Of a stretch of 64,000 bases of DNA, positions 27,233 through 37,954 are shown piece after piece. Position numbers and translations under genes: made by a program. The notes under the pieces were generated by a model, which was not told the origin of the DNA, made no database searches, and saw only the letters and a list, made by a program, of their open reading frames with translations. The stretch's first letter is position 1. The number at the start of each line of letters is the position of its first letter. Source of the stretch: JACCTU01 sp963809175 (GTDB lineage Bacteria; Actinomycetota; Thermoleophilia; Gaiellales; Gaiellaceae); the NCBI GenBank assembly GCA_963809175.1, contig CAWEIK010000001.1, forward strand, positions 62,001 through 126,000, written 5' to 3'.

Positions 27233-28816
27233 GTGGCTCGCGCCGCTGCCGCAGTCAGCCTCCTCGCGCTCGTCCTCGCGCCCTCCGGGCTCGCGGCCCG
27301 AGCGGCCTCGCCGCCGGGCGCGACGCCGGGCCTGCTCTCCATCGGCGCCTACGAGCGCACGATCGTCCAGCTCGAGCGAGGGTCGCTCGCAGCGGAGGGT
27401 GGCACCCTCGTCTCGGCCCCACAGAACATCTGGGTGCTCCCGACCCGAGCGGCCCAGCGAGCCCTGCCGTCGCTGCTCGCGCGCGGGCTGGTGCGGGCGG
27501 TCGAGCCCGACCTGCCGATCGAGCTCGCCCGTGCGAACGCCGAGCCGCTGATCGGGCTCGAGTACTGGCGCACGCTCGTCGGCGCCGACGCCGCGACGCC
27601 GCCAGGCCCCGGCAAGGCGGTCACCATCGTCGACACCGGCCTCGACGTGAACCACGAGGAGTTCGCCGGCCGCCCGAACACGATCCTGCTCGGCCCGCAG
27701 AACCTGACCGACTCGGACGAAGACTTCCACGGAACCGCTGTCTCGTCCGTGGTGGCCGCGCCGGAGAACGGGCTCGGCCTCCTCGGCGTCTACCCGCAGG
27801 CCGTGCTCCGCTCCGTCGACGTCGGCGGCCTGAACGTCGCCAACGTCATCGACGCACTCACCGAGGCGATGCGGGCGGGCCCGAGCGTGATCAACATGAG
27901 CTTCGGCGTGCCCTTCACGCGCCTGCTCGAGGACACCTTGCTGACGGCGTTTCGCACGGGCTCGATCCTCGTCGCGTCCTCGGGCAACGAGCGTCAGGAG
28001 GGCACAGCTGCAGGTCCTCCCGGCAGCCTGGCCCACGTGCTCACCGTGGCAGCCACCGACCGGCGGAACCGGCCGGCTGAGTTCTCGACGCCTTCGCTCG
28101 GCGTCGACCTCGCTGCTCCCGGGGTCGAGATCCCCGGAGCGGTCCCGCGCTTCTTCGACTCGAGCGGCTACGACCCGTCGATGAGCGGGACGAGCTTCTC
28201 GGCGCCGATCGTCGTCGGCGCGACCGCCTGGGTCTGGACGGCACGACCGACGCTGGACAACACGCAGATCTTCGAGCTGATGCGCGCGACCGCGACCGAC
28301 GTCGCGCCCGAGGGCTTCGACCGCGACACCGGCTTCGGCGTCCTGAGCATCCCGAACGCGCTCACCACGCAGGCGCCGGTGAAGGACCCGAGCGAGCCGA
28401 ACGAGGACATCCGCCACGTGCGCGCGGGTGGTCTCTTCCGGGCGGCGGTGGCGCCGATCACGGCACCCAACCGATCTCGCACGACGTTCCGTGCACGACT
28501 CGACGTCACGGAGGATCCGGAGGACGTCTACCGCGTGTTCGTGCCCGCGGGACGGACCGTGCGGATCACGGCGACGCCTGACACCGACGTCGACGTCGAC
28601 GTCTGGAAGGCAAGCGCGTCCACCGTGTTCCTACGCGGCACCGCCCGCACGCGGAACCTGCTTGCGACGAGCGGCCGAGACGGACAGGCGGCCGAGCGGG
28701 TCTCGGTCCGCAACCGCACGAAGAAGGGCTTCTACGCGTACCTCGACGTCTACCTGCCTCGCGAAGGCCCGCTCGACGCGCGCTACACGCTCACCGTCTC
28801 GACCGTTCGACCGTAG
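27233..28816 (+). CDS. Secreted subtilisin-like serine protease (S8) with C-terminal beta domain
   Basis: Intact, 527 residues from GTG. A signal peptide (AAAVSLLALVLAPSGLAARA) precedes a propeptide-like region and the S8 catalytic domain. Asp is in VTIVDTGLDVNHEEFAG (about 134), His in EDFHGTAVSSVVAAPE (about 165), the oxyanion Asn region in ILVASSGNERQEG, and Ser in MSGTSFSAPIVVGATAW (about 319). The last 130 residues (PEDVYRVFVPAGRTVRITA, TDVDVDVWKASASTVF) look like a bacterial pre-peptidase C-terminal beta domain. It probably degrades extracellular protein. It is inserted on the opposite strand between folB and folK, and its 3' end overlaps folB by 26 bases. Confidence 0.9.
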   Translation: MARAAAAVSLLALVLAPSGLAARAASPPGATPGLLSIGAYERTIVQLERGSLAAEGGTLVSAPQNIWVLPTRAAQRALPSLLARGLVRAVEPDLPIELARANAEPLIGLEYWRTLVGADAATPPGPGKAVTIVDTGLDVNHEEFAGRPNTILLGPQNLTDSDEDFHGTAVSSVVAAPENGLGLLGVYPQAVLRSVDVGGLNVANVIDALTEAMRAGPSVINMSFGVPFTRLLEDTLLTAFRTGSILVASSGNERQEGTAAGPPGSLAHVLTVAATDRRNRPAEFSTPSLGVDLAAPGVEIPGAVPRFFDSSGYDPSMSGTSFSAPIVVGATAWVWTARPTLDNTQIFELMRATATDVAPEGFDRDTGFGVLSIPNALTTQAPVKDPSEPNEDIRHVRAGGLFRAAVAPITAPNRSRTTFRARLDVTEDPEDVYRVFVPAGRTVRITATPDTDVDVDVWKASASTVFLRGTARTRNLLATSGRDGQAAERVSVRNRTKKGFYAYLDVYLPREGPLDARYTLTVSTVRP

Positions 28817-29144
28817 CCGCGCTGTACTCGGCCGGTGGGTCGAGCTCCACGTCCGGCTTGCGCACGCGCACGCGCACACGCTCGACCGGGAAGCGCGAAA
28901 GCAGTTCGTCGGCCACGCCTGCCGCGAGCGCCTCGAGCAGGTGGTACGCGTGCCCGTCCGAGACCTCGCGCACCGCCTGCGCCACGTCGCGGTAGTCGAT
29001 CGCGTCCTCGAGGCGATCGGAGAGCGCCGCGTCGGGCACCGTCAGCCGGACGTCGAAGAGGAAGCGCTGACCGCGCTCGCGCTCCTCCGCCAGGGCGCCG
29101 TGGAAGCCACGCACCTCGAGCGCGTGCAGCTCGAGCTCGATCAC
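28791..29144 (-). CDS. folB: Dihydroneopterin aldolase
   Basis: Produces hydroxymethyl-dihydropterin in folate synthesis. 117 residues, the normal length: IELELHALEVRGFHGALAEE (with the catalytic-site Glu region), QRFLFDVRLTVPDAALSDRL, EDAIDYRDVAQAVREVSDG, HAYHLLEALAAGVADELLSR, VRVRVRKPDVELDPPAEYSA. The GTG start overlaps the folP stop (GTGA), so the two are translationally coupled. Its 3' end runs into the convergent protease gene by 26 bases. Confidence 0.94.
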   Translation of the reverse strand: MIELELHALEVRGFHGALAEERERGQRFLFDVRLTVPDAALSDRLEDAIDYRDVAQAVREVSDGHAYHLLEALAAGVADELLSRFPVERVRVRVRKPDVELDPPAEYSAATVERSRR

Positions 29145-29965
29145 GCGACGACCGCGCGCGCCACCGCGAGCGCCTCGACGTGCTCGCGCACGTCGTGCAC
29201 GCGCAGGATCGTTGCGCCACGTTCGTACGCGGTCACCGCGGCGGCAAGGCTCGCCGAAAGCGGCCCGGTCGTTGCGTCGGGATCGCCCAGGAGACGGCCC
29301 AGAGAGCGCTTACGCGAGAAGCCGATCACGACCGGCCTCCCGAGCGACGCGATCACGTCGAGCCGGCGCAGCAGCTCGAAGTTGTGCTCGGTCGTCTTGC
29401 CGAAGCCGATCCCCGGGTCGACGCAGATGCGGTCCTCCCGGACGCCCTCCCGGACGGCGAAGGCGATGCGCTGCTCCAGGAACGCCGCGACCTCCGACGC
29501 GACGTCGTCGTAGCGCGGGTCGACCTGCATCGTTCGCGGCTCGCCCTGCATGTGCATCAGGCAGAGATAGGCGTCCGCGTCGGCGACGACTGCGCCGAGC
29601 GCCGGGTCGCCGCGGAGGGCGGTGACGTCGTTCACGAGCTCCGCGCCGAGGTCGAGCGCGCGACGTGCGACCTCCGCCTTCGCGGTGTCGATCGAGACCG
29701 GTAGCTCGTTCGCGACCGCCTCGAGCACCGGCAGCACCCGGCGCAGCTCCTCGTCCGCGTCGACGCCCTCGGAGCCGGGCCGCGTCGACTCGCCGCCGAC
29801 GTCGACGAGCGCCGCGCCGTCGGCGACCATCCGACGCGCTGAGGCGATCGCAGCCTCGGCGCGGAAGTGCACGCCTCCGTCGCTGAACGAGTCGGGCGTG
29901 ACGTTGACGACGCCCATCACGGACGGCCGCGGGAAGCGCTGTTCGATCGGGAGCCGGCTCGGCAC
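29141..29965 (-). CDS. folP: Dihydropteroate synthase
   Basis: Joins p-aminobenzoate to the pterin pyrophosphate; the sulfonamide target. Intact, 274 residues. Motifs: SVMGVVNVTPDSFSDGG (signature 1), ALVDVGGESTRPGSEGVDAD (signature 2), LPVSIDTAKAEVARRALDLG, ELVNDVTALRGDPALG, YLCLMHMQGEPRTMQ, ICVDPGIGFGKTTEHNFELL and PVVIGFSRKRSLGRLLGD. Start GTG 29965. It precedes folB. The folE gene that usually lies upstream in Actinobacteria is not in this position, which is taken by an exporter on the other strand. Confidence 0.96.
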   Translation of the reverse strand: MPSRLPIEQRFPRPSVMGVVNVTPDSFSDGGVHFRAEAAIASARRMVADGAALVDVGGESTRPGSEGVDADEELRRVLPVLEAVANELPVSIDTAKAEVARRALDLGAELVNDVTALRGDPALGAVVADADAYLCLMHMQGEPRTMQVDPRYDDVASEVAAFLEQRIAFAVREGVREDRICVDPGIGFGKTTEHNFELLRRLDVIASLGRPVVIGFSRKRSLGRLLGDPDATTGPLSASLAAAVTAYERGATILRVHDVREHVEALAVARAVVA

Positions 29966-29985
29966 GTTCGTGCAGAGTCTGCCCG

Positions 29986-31731
29986 GTGGACGAGCACGAG
30001 GCCGAGCGACGACGCGCAGCCTGGCGGTATCTCTGGCGCCTGATCGTGCGCGAGCGCCGGGGCGTGCTCGGCGCGATCGCGGGCGGGCTCATCTGGCAAG
30101 GGGCGGCGGTCCTGACGCCGCTCGTCGTCGAGCGGGCGATCGACCGCGGGATCCTCCCCGAGAACCGGCAGGCGCTCCTGCTGTGGTGCGGCGGGCTCGT
30201 CCTGCTCGGGGTGGTCGAGGCGAGCGCCGGCGGGATGCGTCACTTCTTCGCGATCCGCAACCGAGCGAACGCCGACGCCGCGGTGCGAGACGGGCTCTTC
30301 ACCCGTGCGCTGGAGCTCGACGCCCGCTTCCACGACCGCGTCGGCGCCGGCGAGCTGATGAGCCGCGCGTCGAACGACGCGGAGCTGATCGCGCGGCTGC
30401 TCGACGCGGCGGGCCACACGGTCGGCTACGTGCTCACCGTCGTCGCGGTCTCGGCGATCCTGCTGCTGATCGACCTGCCGCTCGCGCTGATCGTGCTGCT
30501 GCCGCTGCCGCTCGTCTCGATCGGCTTCTGGCGCTACTCGTCGCGCTACGGCGGCACGACGCGGAGGCTCCAGGAGGAGCTCGGCAAGACGACGGCGCTC
30601 GCGGAGGAGACGATCGCCGGGATCCGCGTCGCGAAGGGGCTCGGGGCCGGCGAGGCGCTCAACGCGCGGTTTCGCACCGCGAGCGACCGTGTCGTCGACC
30701 GCGCGCTCGACGTCGCGCGAGTCGACGCGGTGTTCCTGCCGGCGCTCGAGGCGCTGCCGCTGCTCGGGATCCTCGCGACGCTCTGGTTCGGGACGCACGC
30801 CGTGATCGACGGCGAGCTCACGCTCGGCCAGCTCGCGGCCTTCAACCTCTACCTGGCGATCCTCGTCTGGCCGCTACGGACGCTCGGCCAGCGCGTCCAG
30901 ACGGTGCAGCAGGCGGTCGCGGCGGCGATGCGGATCACCGAGGTGCTCGAGTCGGAGCCGGCGGTCGTCGAGCCGGCGAGCCCGAAGCGGCTCGCGCAGA
31001 AAGGCGCTGCCGACGTCGCGTTCGAGGACGTCGTCTTCGGCTACGAGCCGCGGCGCCCGGTGCTCGACGGCTTCTCGCTGGAGATTCCCGCGGGCAGCTC
31101 GGTCGCGCTCGTCGGCGGCACCGGCTCCGGGAAGACGACGGCGGCCGCGCTGCTCGCGCGCTTCTACGACCCGCAGTTCGGTCGCGTCGTCGTCGGTGGA
31201 GTCGACGTCCGCGACCTGCGCGTCGACGATCTCCGCCACACGGTGGGGATCGTGTTCGAGGACACGTTTCTCTTCTCGGACACGGTTGCCGCGAACATCG
31301 CGTTCGCGCGTCCCGACGCGTCGCGCGAGGACATCGAGTCCGCGGCGCGTCTCGGTGGCGCCGACGAGTTCGTCGCCGCGCTTCCGCTCGGCTACGACAC
31401 GGTGCTCGGCGAGCGGGGCTACTCGCTCTCGGGCGGCCAGCGGCAGCGGCTCGCGATCGCGCGCGCGATCCTCGCCGACCCTGCTGTCTTGATCCTGGAC
31501 GACGCGACCTCCGCGGTCGACGCGACGAAGGAGCACGAGATCCGCGCCGCGCTCTCGACCGTGATGGAGGGACGCACGACGCTCGTGATCGCGCACCGCG
31601 CCGCGACGATCGCCCTTGCGGACCGCGTCGTCGTGCTCGAGGCGGGCCACGTCGTCGAGGAGGGGACGCACGCCGAGCTGCTCTCCCGCTCGACGCGCTA
31701 CCGGACACTGCTCGCGATCGAGGCCGCATGA
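29986..31731 (+). CDS. ABC exporter half-transporter, degenerate-site subunit
   Basis: Type IV (ABCB-like) exporter, 581 residues from GTG. Six N-terminal helices (GVLGAIAGGLIWQGAAVLTP, ALLLWCGGLVLLGVVEA, VGYVLTVVAVSAILLLIDL) precede a nucleotide-binding domain with Walker A VGGTGSGKTTAAAL (about 376-384), signature YSLSGGQRQRL and Walker B VLILDDATSAVD. The catalytic Glu after Walker B is Asp (about residue 506), the mark of the non-hydrolysing site in heterodimeric exporters. The H-loop is VIAHRAAT. Its stop overlaps the partner's start in ATGA. Substrate unknown: drug, lipid or peptide. Confidence 0.92.
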   Translation: MDEHEAERRRAAWRYLWRLIVRERRGVLGAIAGGLIWQGAAVLTPLVVERAIDRGILPENRQALLLWCGGLVLLGVVEASAGGMRHFFAIRNRANADAAVRDGLFTRALELDARFHDRVGAGELMSRASNDAELIARLLDAAGHTVGYVLTVVAVSAILLLIDLPLALIVLLPLPLVSIGFWRYSSRYGGTTRRLQEELGKTTALAEETIAGIRVAKGLGAGEALNARFRTASDRVVDRALDVARVDAVFLPALEALPLLGILATLWFGTHAVIDGELTLGQLAAFNLYLAILVWPLRTLGQRVQTVQQAVAAAMRITEVLESEPAVVEPASPKRLAQKGAADVAFEDVVFGYEPRRPVLDGFSLEIPAGSSVALVGGTGSGKTTAAALLARFYDPQFGRVVVGGVDVRDLRVDDLRHTVGIVFEDTFLFSDTVAANIAFARPDASREDIESAARLGGADEFVAALPLGYDTVLGERGYSLSGGQRQRLAIARAILADPAVLILDDATSAVDATKEHEIRAALSTVMEGRTTLVIAHRAATIALADRVVVLEAGHVVEEGTHAELLSRSTRYRTLLAIEAA

Positions 31732-33455
31732 AGCTCCCGGTGCTCGCGCGCTCGTGGGCCTTCATGCGCCCGTACCGCGGGTTGATCGCGCTCGCGGCGC
31801 TCGGGATCGTCGGCTCGACGCTGATCACGGTCGCGGGGCCGTTCCTCCTCAAGTACGCGATCGACGAAGGGATCGAGGGCGGCGACGAGGGGGCGATCAA
31901 GCGGGCCGCGCTCGCCTACCTCGGCCTCGTGCTCGCGCGTCCGCTGCTCGAGCGGCTCGTGGTCGTGTGCTCCGCGCGCGCGGGCGAGCGTTTCCTCGGC
32001 CGCCTGCGGGTCGCAGCGTACGAGCACCTGCAACAGCTCTCGATGCCCTTCTTCGAGAGCGAGCGCGCCGGCGTGCTGATCGCGCGGCTGACGTCGGACG
32101 TGCAGACCCTGACCACCTTCACCCGGCACGTGCTGATCGAGGTCGTCGGAAGCATCCTGCTGCTCGTGCTCACGGGGATCGCGATCGTGCTGCTCTCCCC
32201 CGTGCTCGCGGCGGTGATCCTCGTCTCGTTCCCGCTGATCGTCGTCTCGGCGATCGTGTACCAGCGGCGCTCGCACCCCTCCTATCTGTCACTGCGGGAG
32301 CGCGTCGGCGACACGATGACTTCCCTGCAGGAAGGGCTGACCGGGGTGCGCGTCGTGAAGGCGTACGGGCGCGAGCAGGAGCAGTTCGAGCAGTACCGCG
32401 ACCGGTCGCGCGCGCAGGTGCGCGCGTGGCGGCGGATCTCGCTCGTGAACATCTCGTTCTTCTCCGTGATCTCGTTCGCGCAGGCGCTCTCGAGCGCGGC
32501 GGTCGTGCTCGTCGGCGGCTGGCTGTACTGGCGCGGCGAGACGACGATCGGAACCGTCGTCGCGATCTCGCTCTACCTCTTCTCGCTCTTCGACCCGATC
32601 GGCCGGCTCGGGGATTGGTTGTCGCAGTTCCAGTCCGGGCGCGCCGCGCTGACCAAGCTCGTCGCGCTGCTCGAGACGCCGGCGACGGTGCTCGGCGGCG
32701 CCGTCGAGCTTCCGGAGGGCGGGGCCCTGCGAGCCGAGAAGCTGACGTTCGGCTACGGCGACGAGCCCGTCCTGCACGACGTCTCGCTGACGGTGCGCCA
32801 GGGGGAGCAGCTCGCGCTCGTCGGGCCGACCGGCGCGGGGAAGTCGACGCTCGCGAAGCTGCTCACGCGCCAGTACGACCCGACCGAGGGCATCGTGCGG
32901 CTCGGCGGCGTCGACCTGCGCGAGGCGACGCTCGAGTCGCTCCGACGGCAGATCGTCTTCCTGCCGCAGGAGGGCCATCTCTTCTCCGGCACGCTCGCCG
33001 ACAACATCCGGCTCGCGCTGCCGGAGGCGAGCGACGAGCAGGTCGCGGAGGCGCTGCGCCGGATCGGGGCGCTGACGCGCTTCGAAGCTCTACCGAGTGG
33101 GCTCCAGACCGACGTGCGAACGCGCGGCGTGCGGCTCTCGTCGGGCGAGCGGCAGCTCGTCGGGCTCGCCCGCGTCGCGCTCGCCGACCCGACGGTGATC
33201 GTGCTCGACGAGGCGACGTCGTCGCTCGACCCCGCAACGGAAGCACTGGTCGAGCGGGCGCTCACCGCCGTCTCGCAGGGGCGGACCGTGATCACGATCG
33301 CGCACCGGCTCTCGACCGCACAGCGAGCCGACCGGGTCGCGGTGATCGAGGGCGGCCGCCTCGTCGAGCTCGCAACGCACGACGAGCTCGTCGCCCAGGG
33401 CGAGCGCTATGCGGCGCTCTGGGCGAGCTGGGAAGCGGGCACGCAAGCCGCCTGA
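31728..33455 (+). CDS. ABC exporter half-transporter, catalytic subunit
   Basis: Partner of the preceding protein, 575 residues from ATG. Six helices (GLIALAALGIVGSTLITVAG, ILLLVLTGIAIVLLSPVLAA, ISFAQALSSAAVVLVGGWLY) precede a nucleotide-binding domain with Walker A VGPTGAGKSTLAKLL, VFLPQEGHLFSGTLADNI (Q-loop), signature VRLSSGERQLVGL and canonical Walker B VIVLDEATSSLD (Glu about residue 495), H-loop IAHRLST. The signature is LSSGE instead of LSGGQ. With the Asp in the partner this puts both defects in one composite ATP site. A strong terminator follows at once. Confidence 0.92.
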   Translation: MKLPVLARSWAFMRPYRGLIALAALGIVGSTLITVAGPFLLKYAIDEGIEGGDEGAIKRAALAYLGLVLARPLLERLVVVCSARAGERFLGRLRVAAYEHLQQLSMPFFESERAGVLIARLTSDVQTLTTFTRHVLIEVVGSILLLVLTGIAIVLLSPVLAAVILVSFPLIVVSAIVYQRRSHPSYLSLRERVGDTMTSLQEGLTGVRVVKAYGREQEQFEQYRDRSRAQVRAWRRISLVNISFFSVISFAQALSSAAVVLVGGWLYWRGETTIGTVVAISLYLFSLFDPIGRLGDWLSQFQSGRAALTKLVALLETPATVLGGAVELPEGGALRAEKLTFGYGDEPVLHDVSLTVRQGEQLALVGPTGAGKSTLAKLLTRQYDPTEGIVRLGGVDLREATLESLRRQIVFLPQEGHLFSGTLADNIRLALPEASDEQVAEALRRIGALTRFEALPSGLQTDVRTRGVRLSSGERQLVGLARVALADPTVIVLDEATSSLDPATEALVERALTAVSQGRTVITIAHRLSTAQRADRVAVIEGGRLVELATHDELVAQGERYAALWASWEAGTQAA

Positions 33456-33462
33456 CCAGCAC

Positions 33463-33498
33463 AGAAACGGCCCGCCGTCCCCTGGGCGGGCCGTTTCT
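33463..33498. terminator. Strong bidirectional terminator hairpin
   Basis: A 14-bp perfect stem (AGAAACGGCCCGCC / GGCGGGCCGTTTCT) around an 8-base loop, with A- and T-containing ends. It lies between the convergent exporter gene (stop 33455) and the PDGY-repeat gene (stop 33520). It would stop transcription from both sides. Confidence 0.88.
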
Positions 33499-33519
33499 CC
33501 TCGGAGACCCCTTCCGCTC

Positions 33520-34142
33520 TTACGAGTGCGCCACCCGATTGCGGTCGCGGGACATCGCGAGCGCGATCGCGGCTGCCGTCGCGAGGATCAGGCCGAGGCC
33601 GAAGCCCAGCGCGAGATCGCCGGCTTCGAGGCTGCCCGAGTCCGCAGAGATCGAGACCACGTCCGCGTGCTTCGTCTGCGGCTGGAACCCGTCCGGCGTG
33701 TCCCGGATGACGAGCTGCTCGACGCCGCGGAGCTGCGGCTGGTAGCCGTCCGGGTTCGAGACGCCCTGGACCTGCGGCACGTAGGCCCGAGCGAGGTTCG
33801 CCGGGGTGACGCCGCCCTGCGTGGTCTGGGAGCCGACGTACCCGTCGGGGAGCCCGTTCATGAACACCGGTCCGCCTTCGCGGGTGCTCTGGAACGGCAG
33901 CTTGCTCTCCGTCGTGGCGCCCCAGCTGAGGTACGCGATCTCGCCCTGCTGGCCGCCGGCAGCTCGGCGGTGCCACCGTACTGCTGCGCGACGCTTGTGA
34001 TCGGCGCGAACGTCGGCGTCACCATGCTGCCTCCGTCGTGCATCTGTGCCGCTGTCGCGGGGCTGGCGACCACCGCAGCAGTCGCCAGCGAGAGCACCAG
34101 TGCCTTCAGGGCCTTGCGATGATTTCTCCGAGTCCAACTCAT
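33520..34142 (-). CDS. Secreted, C-terminally membrane-anchored protein with PDGY/F repeats, one frameshift
   Basis: Not a family I can name. From the ATG at 34142, with a strong GGAGGAGG ribosome-binding site, the N-terminus is a signal peptide (ALKALVLSLATAAVVASPATA) followed by MHDGGSMVTPTFAPITSVAQ. A one-base shift near 33955-33965 leads to IAYLSWGATTESKLPFQS and a body with a recurring motif: LPDGYVGS, NPDGYQPQ, TPDGFQPQ. A membrane helix (LALGFGLGLILATAAAIALA) and a short basic tail (MSRDRNRVAHS) end it. Total about 207 residues. It is probably a surface protein. It is divergent from the SARP regulator, and the shared spacer holds 11-base-phased repeats. Confidence 0.72.
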
Positions 34143-34204
34143 TGCTCTGCCTCCTCCTGCTTCGGTCTTTGACTTGCGGAATGGGAGGAGGATGCGCCCG
34201 GGCG

Positions 34205-34243
34205 CTAAATGAACGTTGGCTCCGGACCTAAACGACCGCTAAA
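34205..34243. promoter_or_regulatory. Phased CTAAA repeats, candidate SARP binding site
   Basis: CTAAA occurs at 34205-34209, 34228-34232 and 34239-34243: spacings of 23 and 11 bases, about two turns and one turn of the helix. SARP regulators bind direct heptameric repeats at 11-base spacing. These lie in the spacer between the PDGY-repeat gene and the SARP gene itself. The downstream copy is only ten bases before the SARP GTG, so it could be autoregulatory. Confidence 0.45.
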
Positions 34244-34252
34244 ACTGAGGAC

Positions 34253-35388
34253 GTGGATTACGCCCTGCTCGGCCCGCTGGAGGTGCGGAGCGAAGGACGG
34301 CCGATCCCCGTCGGCCGTGGCAAGCAGCGCGCCCTGCTCGCCGTGCTCGCGCTGAACGCCGGGCGCGTCGTCTCGGCCGAGCGGCTGATCGACGAGCTCT
34401 GGGGCGAAGAGCCGCCCGCAACCGCGAGCACGGCGCTGCAGGTCTACGTCTCGCGCCTGCGCAAGACGCTCGGCGAGGGGGCGATCGAGACGCGCGATCC
34501 GGGCTACCTCGTCGAGGGCGACGTGGACGTTCGGCACTTCGACGAGCTCGTCTCGTCGGCGCGGGGGAGCGAGCCTCCGCGCGCCGCGGAGCTGCTGAAC
34601 GAGGCGCTCGGCCTCTGGCGCGGCGCAGCGCTCTCTGACTGCGAGCTGCCGCTGGAGGCTGCGAGGCTCGAGGAGCAGCGCGTCGCTGCGCTCGAGCAGC
34701 GGATCGAGGCCGACCTGGCGAGTGGCCGTTCGTCGGACCTCGTCGGGGAGCTCGAGTCGCTCGTCGCCGAGCACCCGCTGCGCGAGCCGTTCCGGGCCCA
34801 GCTGATGCTCGCGCTCTACCGCGCAGGACGCCAGGCCGAGGCGCTCGACTCCTACCGAGTGGCTCGCGCAATCCTCCTCGACGAGCTCGGGATCGAGCCG
34901 AGCCCTCGCCTCCAGCAGCTCGAGCAGGCGATCCTCCGCCAGGACGACTCGCTCGCTGCGGCCGCGGAGCGGACACTCACTGCGACCGCGCTCTTCCTCG
35001 ACCTCGGGATCCAGGGCGAGGTCGAGGCAGTCGCAGGCCGAGCGTTCGCGCTCGCGACCGAGGAGCTCTCAGCGAAGGCCGAGCGGGTCGAGCGCGGGCT
35101 CGCGGACGCCGTGCTCGCCGTCTACGCGGATGCCGACAACGCGGTCGCCGCCGCCGCACGCGCGTGCGAACGACTAGCTCGTGAGCTCGGAGGCTCGGTG
35201 CAGCCCCGCGTCGGGCTTGCGACGGCGGAGGTCACGCTGGGCGAACGAGTCGAAGGCGTCGCCGCCGTTCTCGCGGCTCGGCGAGTCCGCACCGCAAAGC
35301 CGGGCGAGATCGTCGCCGGCGAGCGAACGGCTGCGTCAGCGCGCGCACACGCGTTCAGGCAGCGCGGCGACGGCTACGTCTTGACGTC

Positions 35389-35392
<4 letters not shown>
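34253..35392 (+). CDS. SARP-type transcriptional regulator: winged helix, BTAD, and degenerate cyclase-homology domain
   Basis: Intact, 379 residues from GTG, with a GAGG ribosome-binding site. Residues 1-95 are an OmpR-like winged helix (YALLGPLEVRSEGRPIPV, RLIDELWGEEPPATASTAL, VYVSRLRKTLGEG). Residues 96-240 are a BTAD domain (HFDELVSSARGSEPPRAAEL, HPLREPFRAQLMLALYRAGR, LLDELGIEPSPRLQQLEQAI). From about 245 to the end the sequence (TATALFLDLGIQGEVEAVAG ... GLATAEVTLGERVEGVAAVL ... KPGEIVAGERTA) keeps the strand order of class III cyclases but lacks the metal-binding Asp pair. It is thus probably a ligand-sensing remnant. Its 3' end overlaps ftsH by four bases. Confidence 0.85.
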
Positions 35393-37341
<1,949 letters not shown>

Positions 37342-37384
37342 GCCTGGTGAGGGTAGCAGCCCACTTCGCGGCTACCTGGCCCTT

Positions 37385-37954
37385 TCAGGGGAGGTTTTCG
37401 GCGTTCGGGATGAGCGCCTCGTCCAGGACGCCCACGTACGGGAGGTTTCTGTACTTCTCATCGAAATCCAATCCGTAACCAACGACGAATCGGTTCGGAA
37501 TCTCGAACCCGACGTAGCGCACCGGCACGTCGATCTCGCGGCGCTCAGGCTTGGTCAGGAGGGCGCAGATCTCGAGCGAGGCGGGCTCGCGGGACTCCAG
37601 GTTGCGCATCAGATAGGAGAGCGTGAGCCCGGAGTCGATGATGTCCTCGACGACGAGGACGTCACGGCCCTCGATGTTCATGTCGAGGTCCTTGAGAATC
37701 CGGACGACGCCCGACGACTCGGTCGCCCCCGCGTAGCTCGAGATCGCCATGAAGTCGATCTCACAGGGAACGCTCAGGTGGCGCATCAGGTCGCTCATGA
37801 AGAAGACCGCGCCCTTGAGGACGCCGACGAGCAGCAGGTCGTGTCCCGAGTAGTCGTTCGAGATCTCCTCGCCGAGCTCGGCGATCCGCCGCTTCAGCGT
37901 CTCCTCGTCGATCAGCGTCTCGCTGATCGCGCGCTCGAGCTCAGCCTGCGACAC
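37385..37954 (-). CDS. hpt: Hypoxanthine phosphoribosyltransferase
   Basis: Purine salvage: converts hypoxanthine/guanine and PRPP to IMP/GMP. Intact, 189 residues from GTG. Motifs: LLLVGVLKGAVFFMSDLMRH, IDFMAISSYAGATESSG, VLVVEDIIDSGLTLSYLM (PRPP-binding loop), VRYVGFEIPNRFVVGYGLDF and KYRNLPYVGVL. Its start overlaps the tilS stop by 14 bases and ftsH follows 43 bases downstream: the classical tilS-hpt-ftsH operon. Confidence 0.96.
   Translation of the reverse strand: MSQAELERAISETLIDEETLKRRIAELGEEISNDYSGHDLLLVGVLKGAVFFMSDLMRHLSVPCEIDFMAISSYAGATESSGVVRILKDLDMNIEGRDVLVVEDIIDSGLTLSYLMRNLESREPASLEICALLTKPERREIDVPVRYVGFEIPNRFVVGYGLDFDEKYRNLPYVGVLDEALIPNAENLP

Noticed and set aside
29622..31727. 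A 1277-codon plus-strand frame that ends with the second ABC subunit
   Set aside because: Only its last 575 codons are the real exporter subunit. The earlier part is Arg-rich translation in the wrong frame of folP and the first ABC subunit, and an ATG with stop overlap marks the true start.
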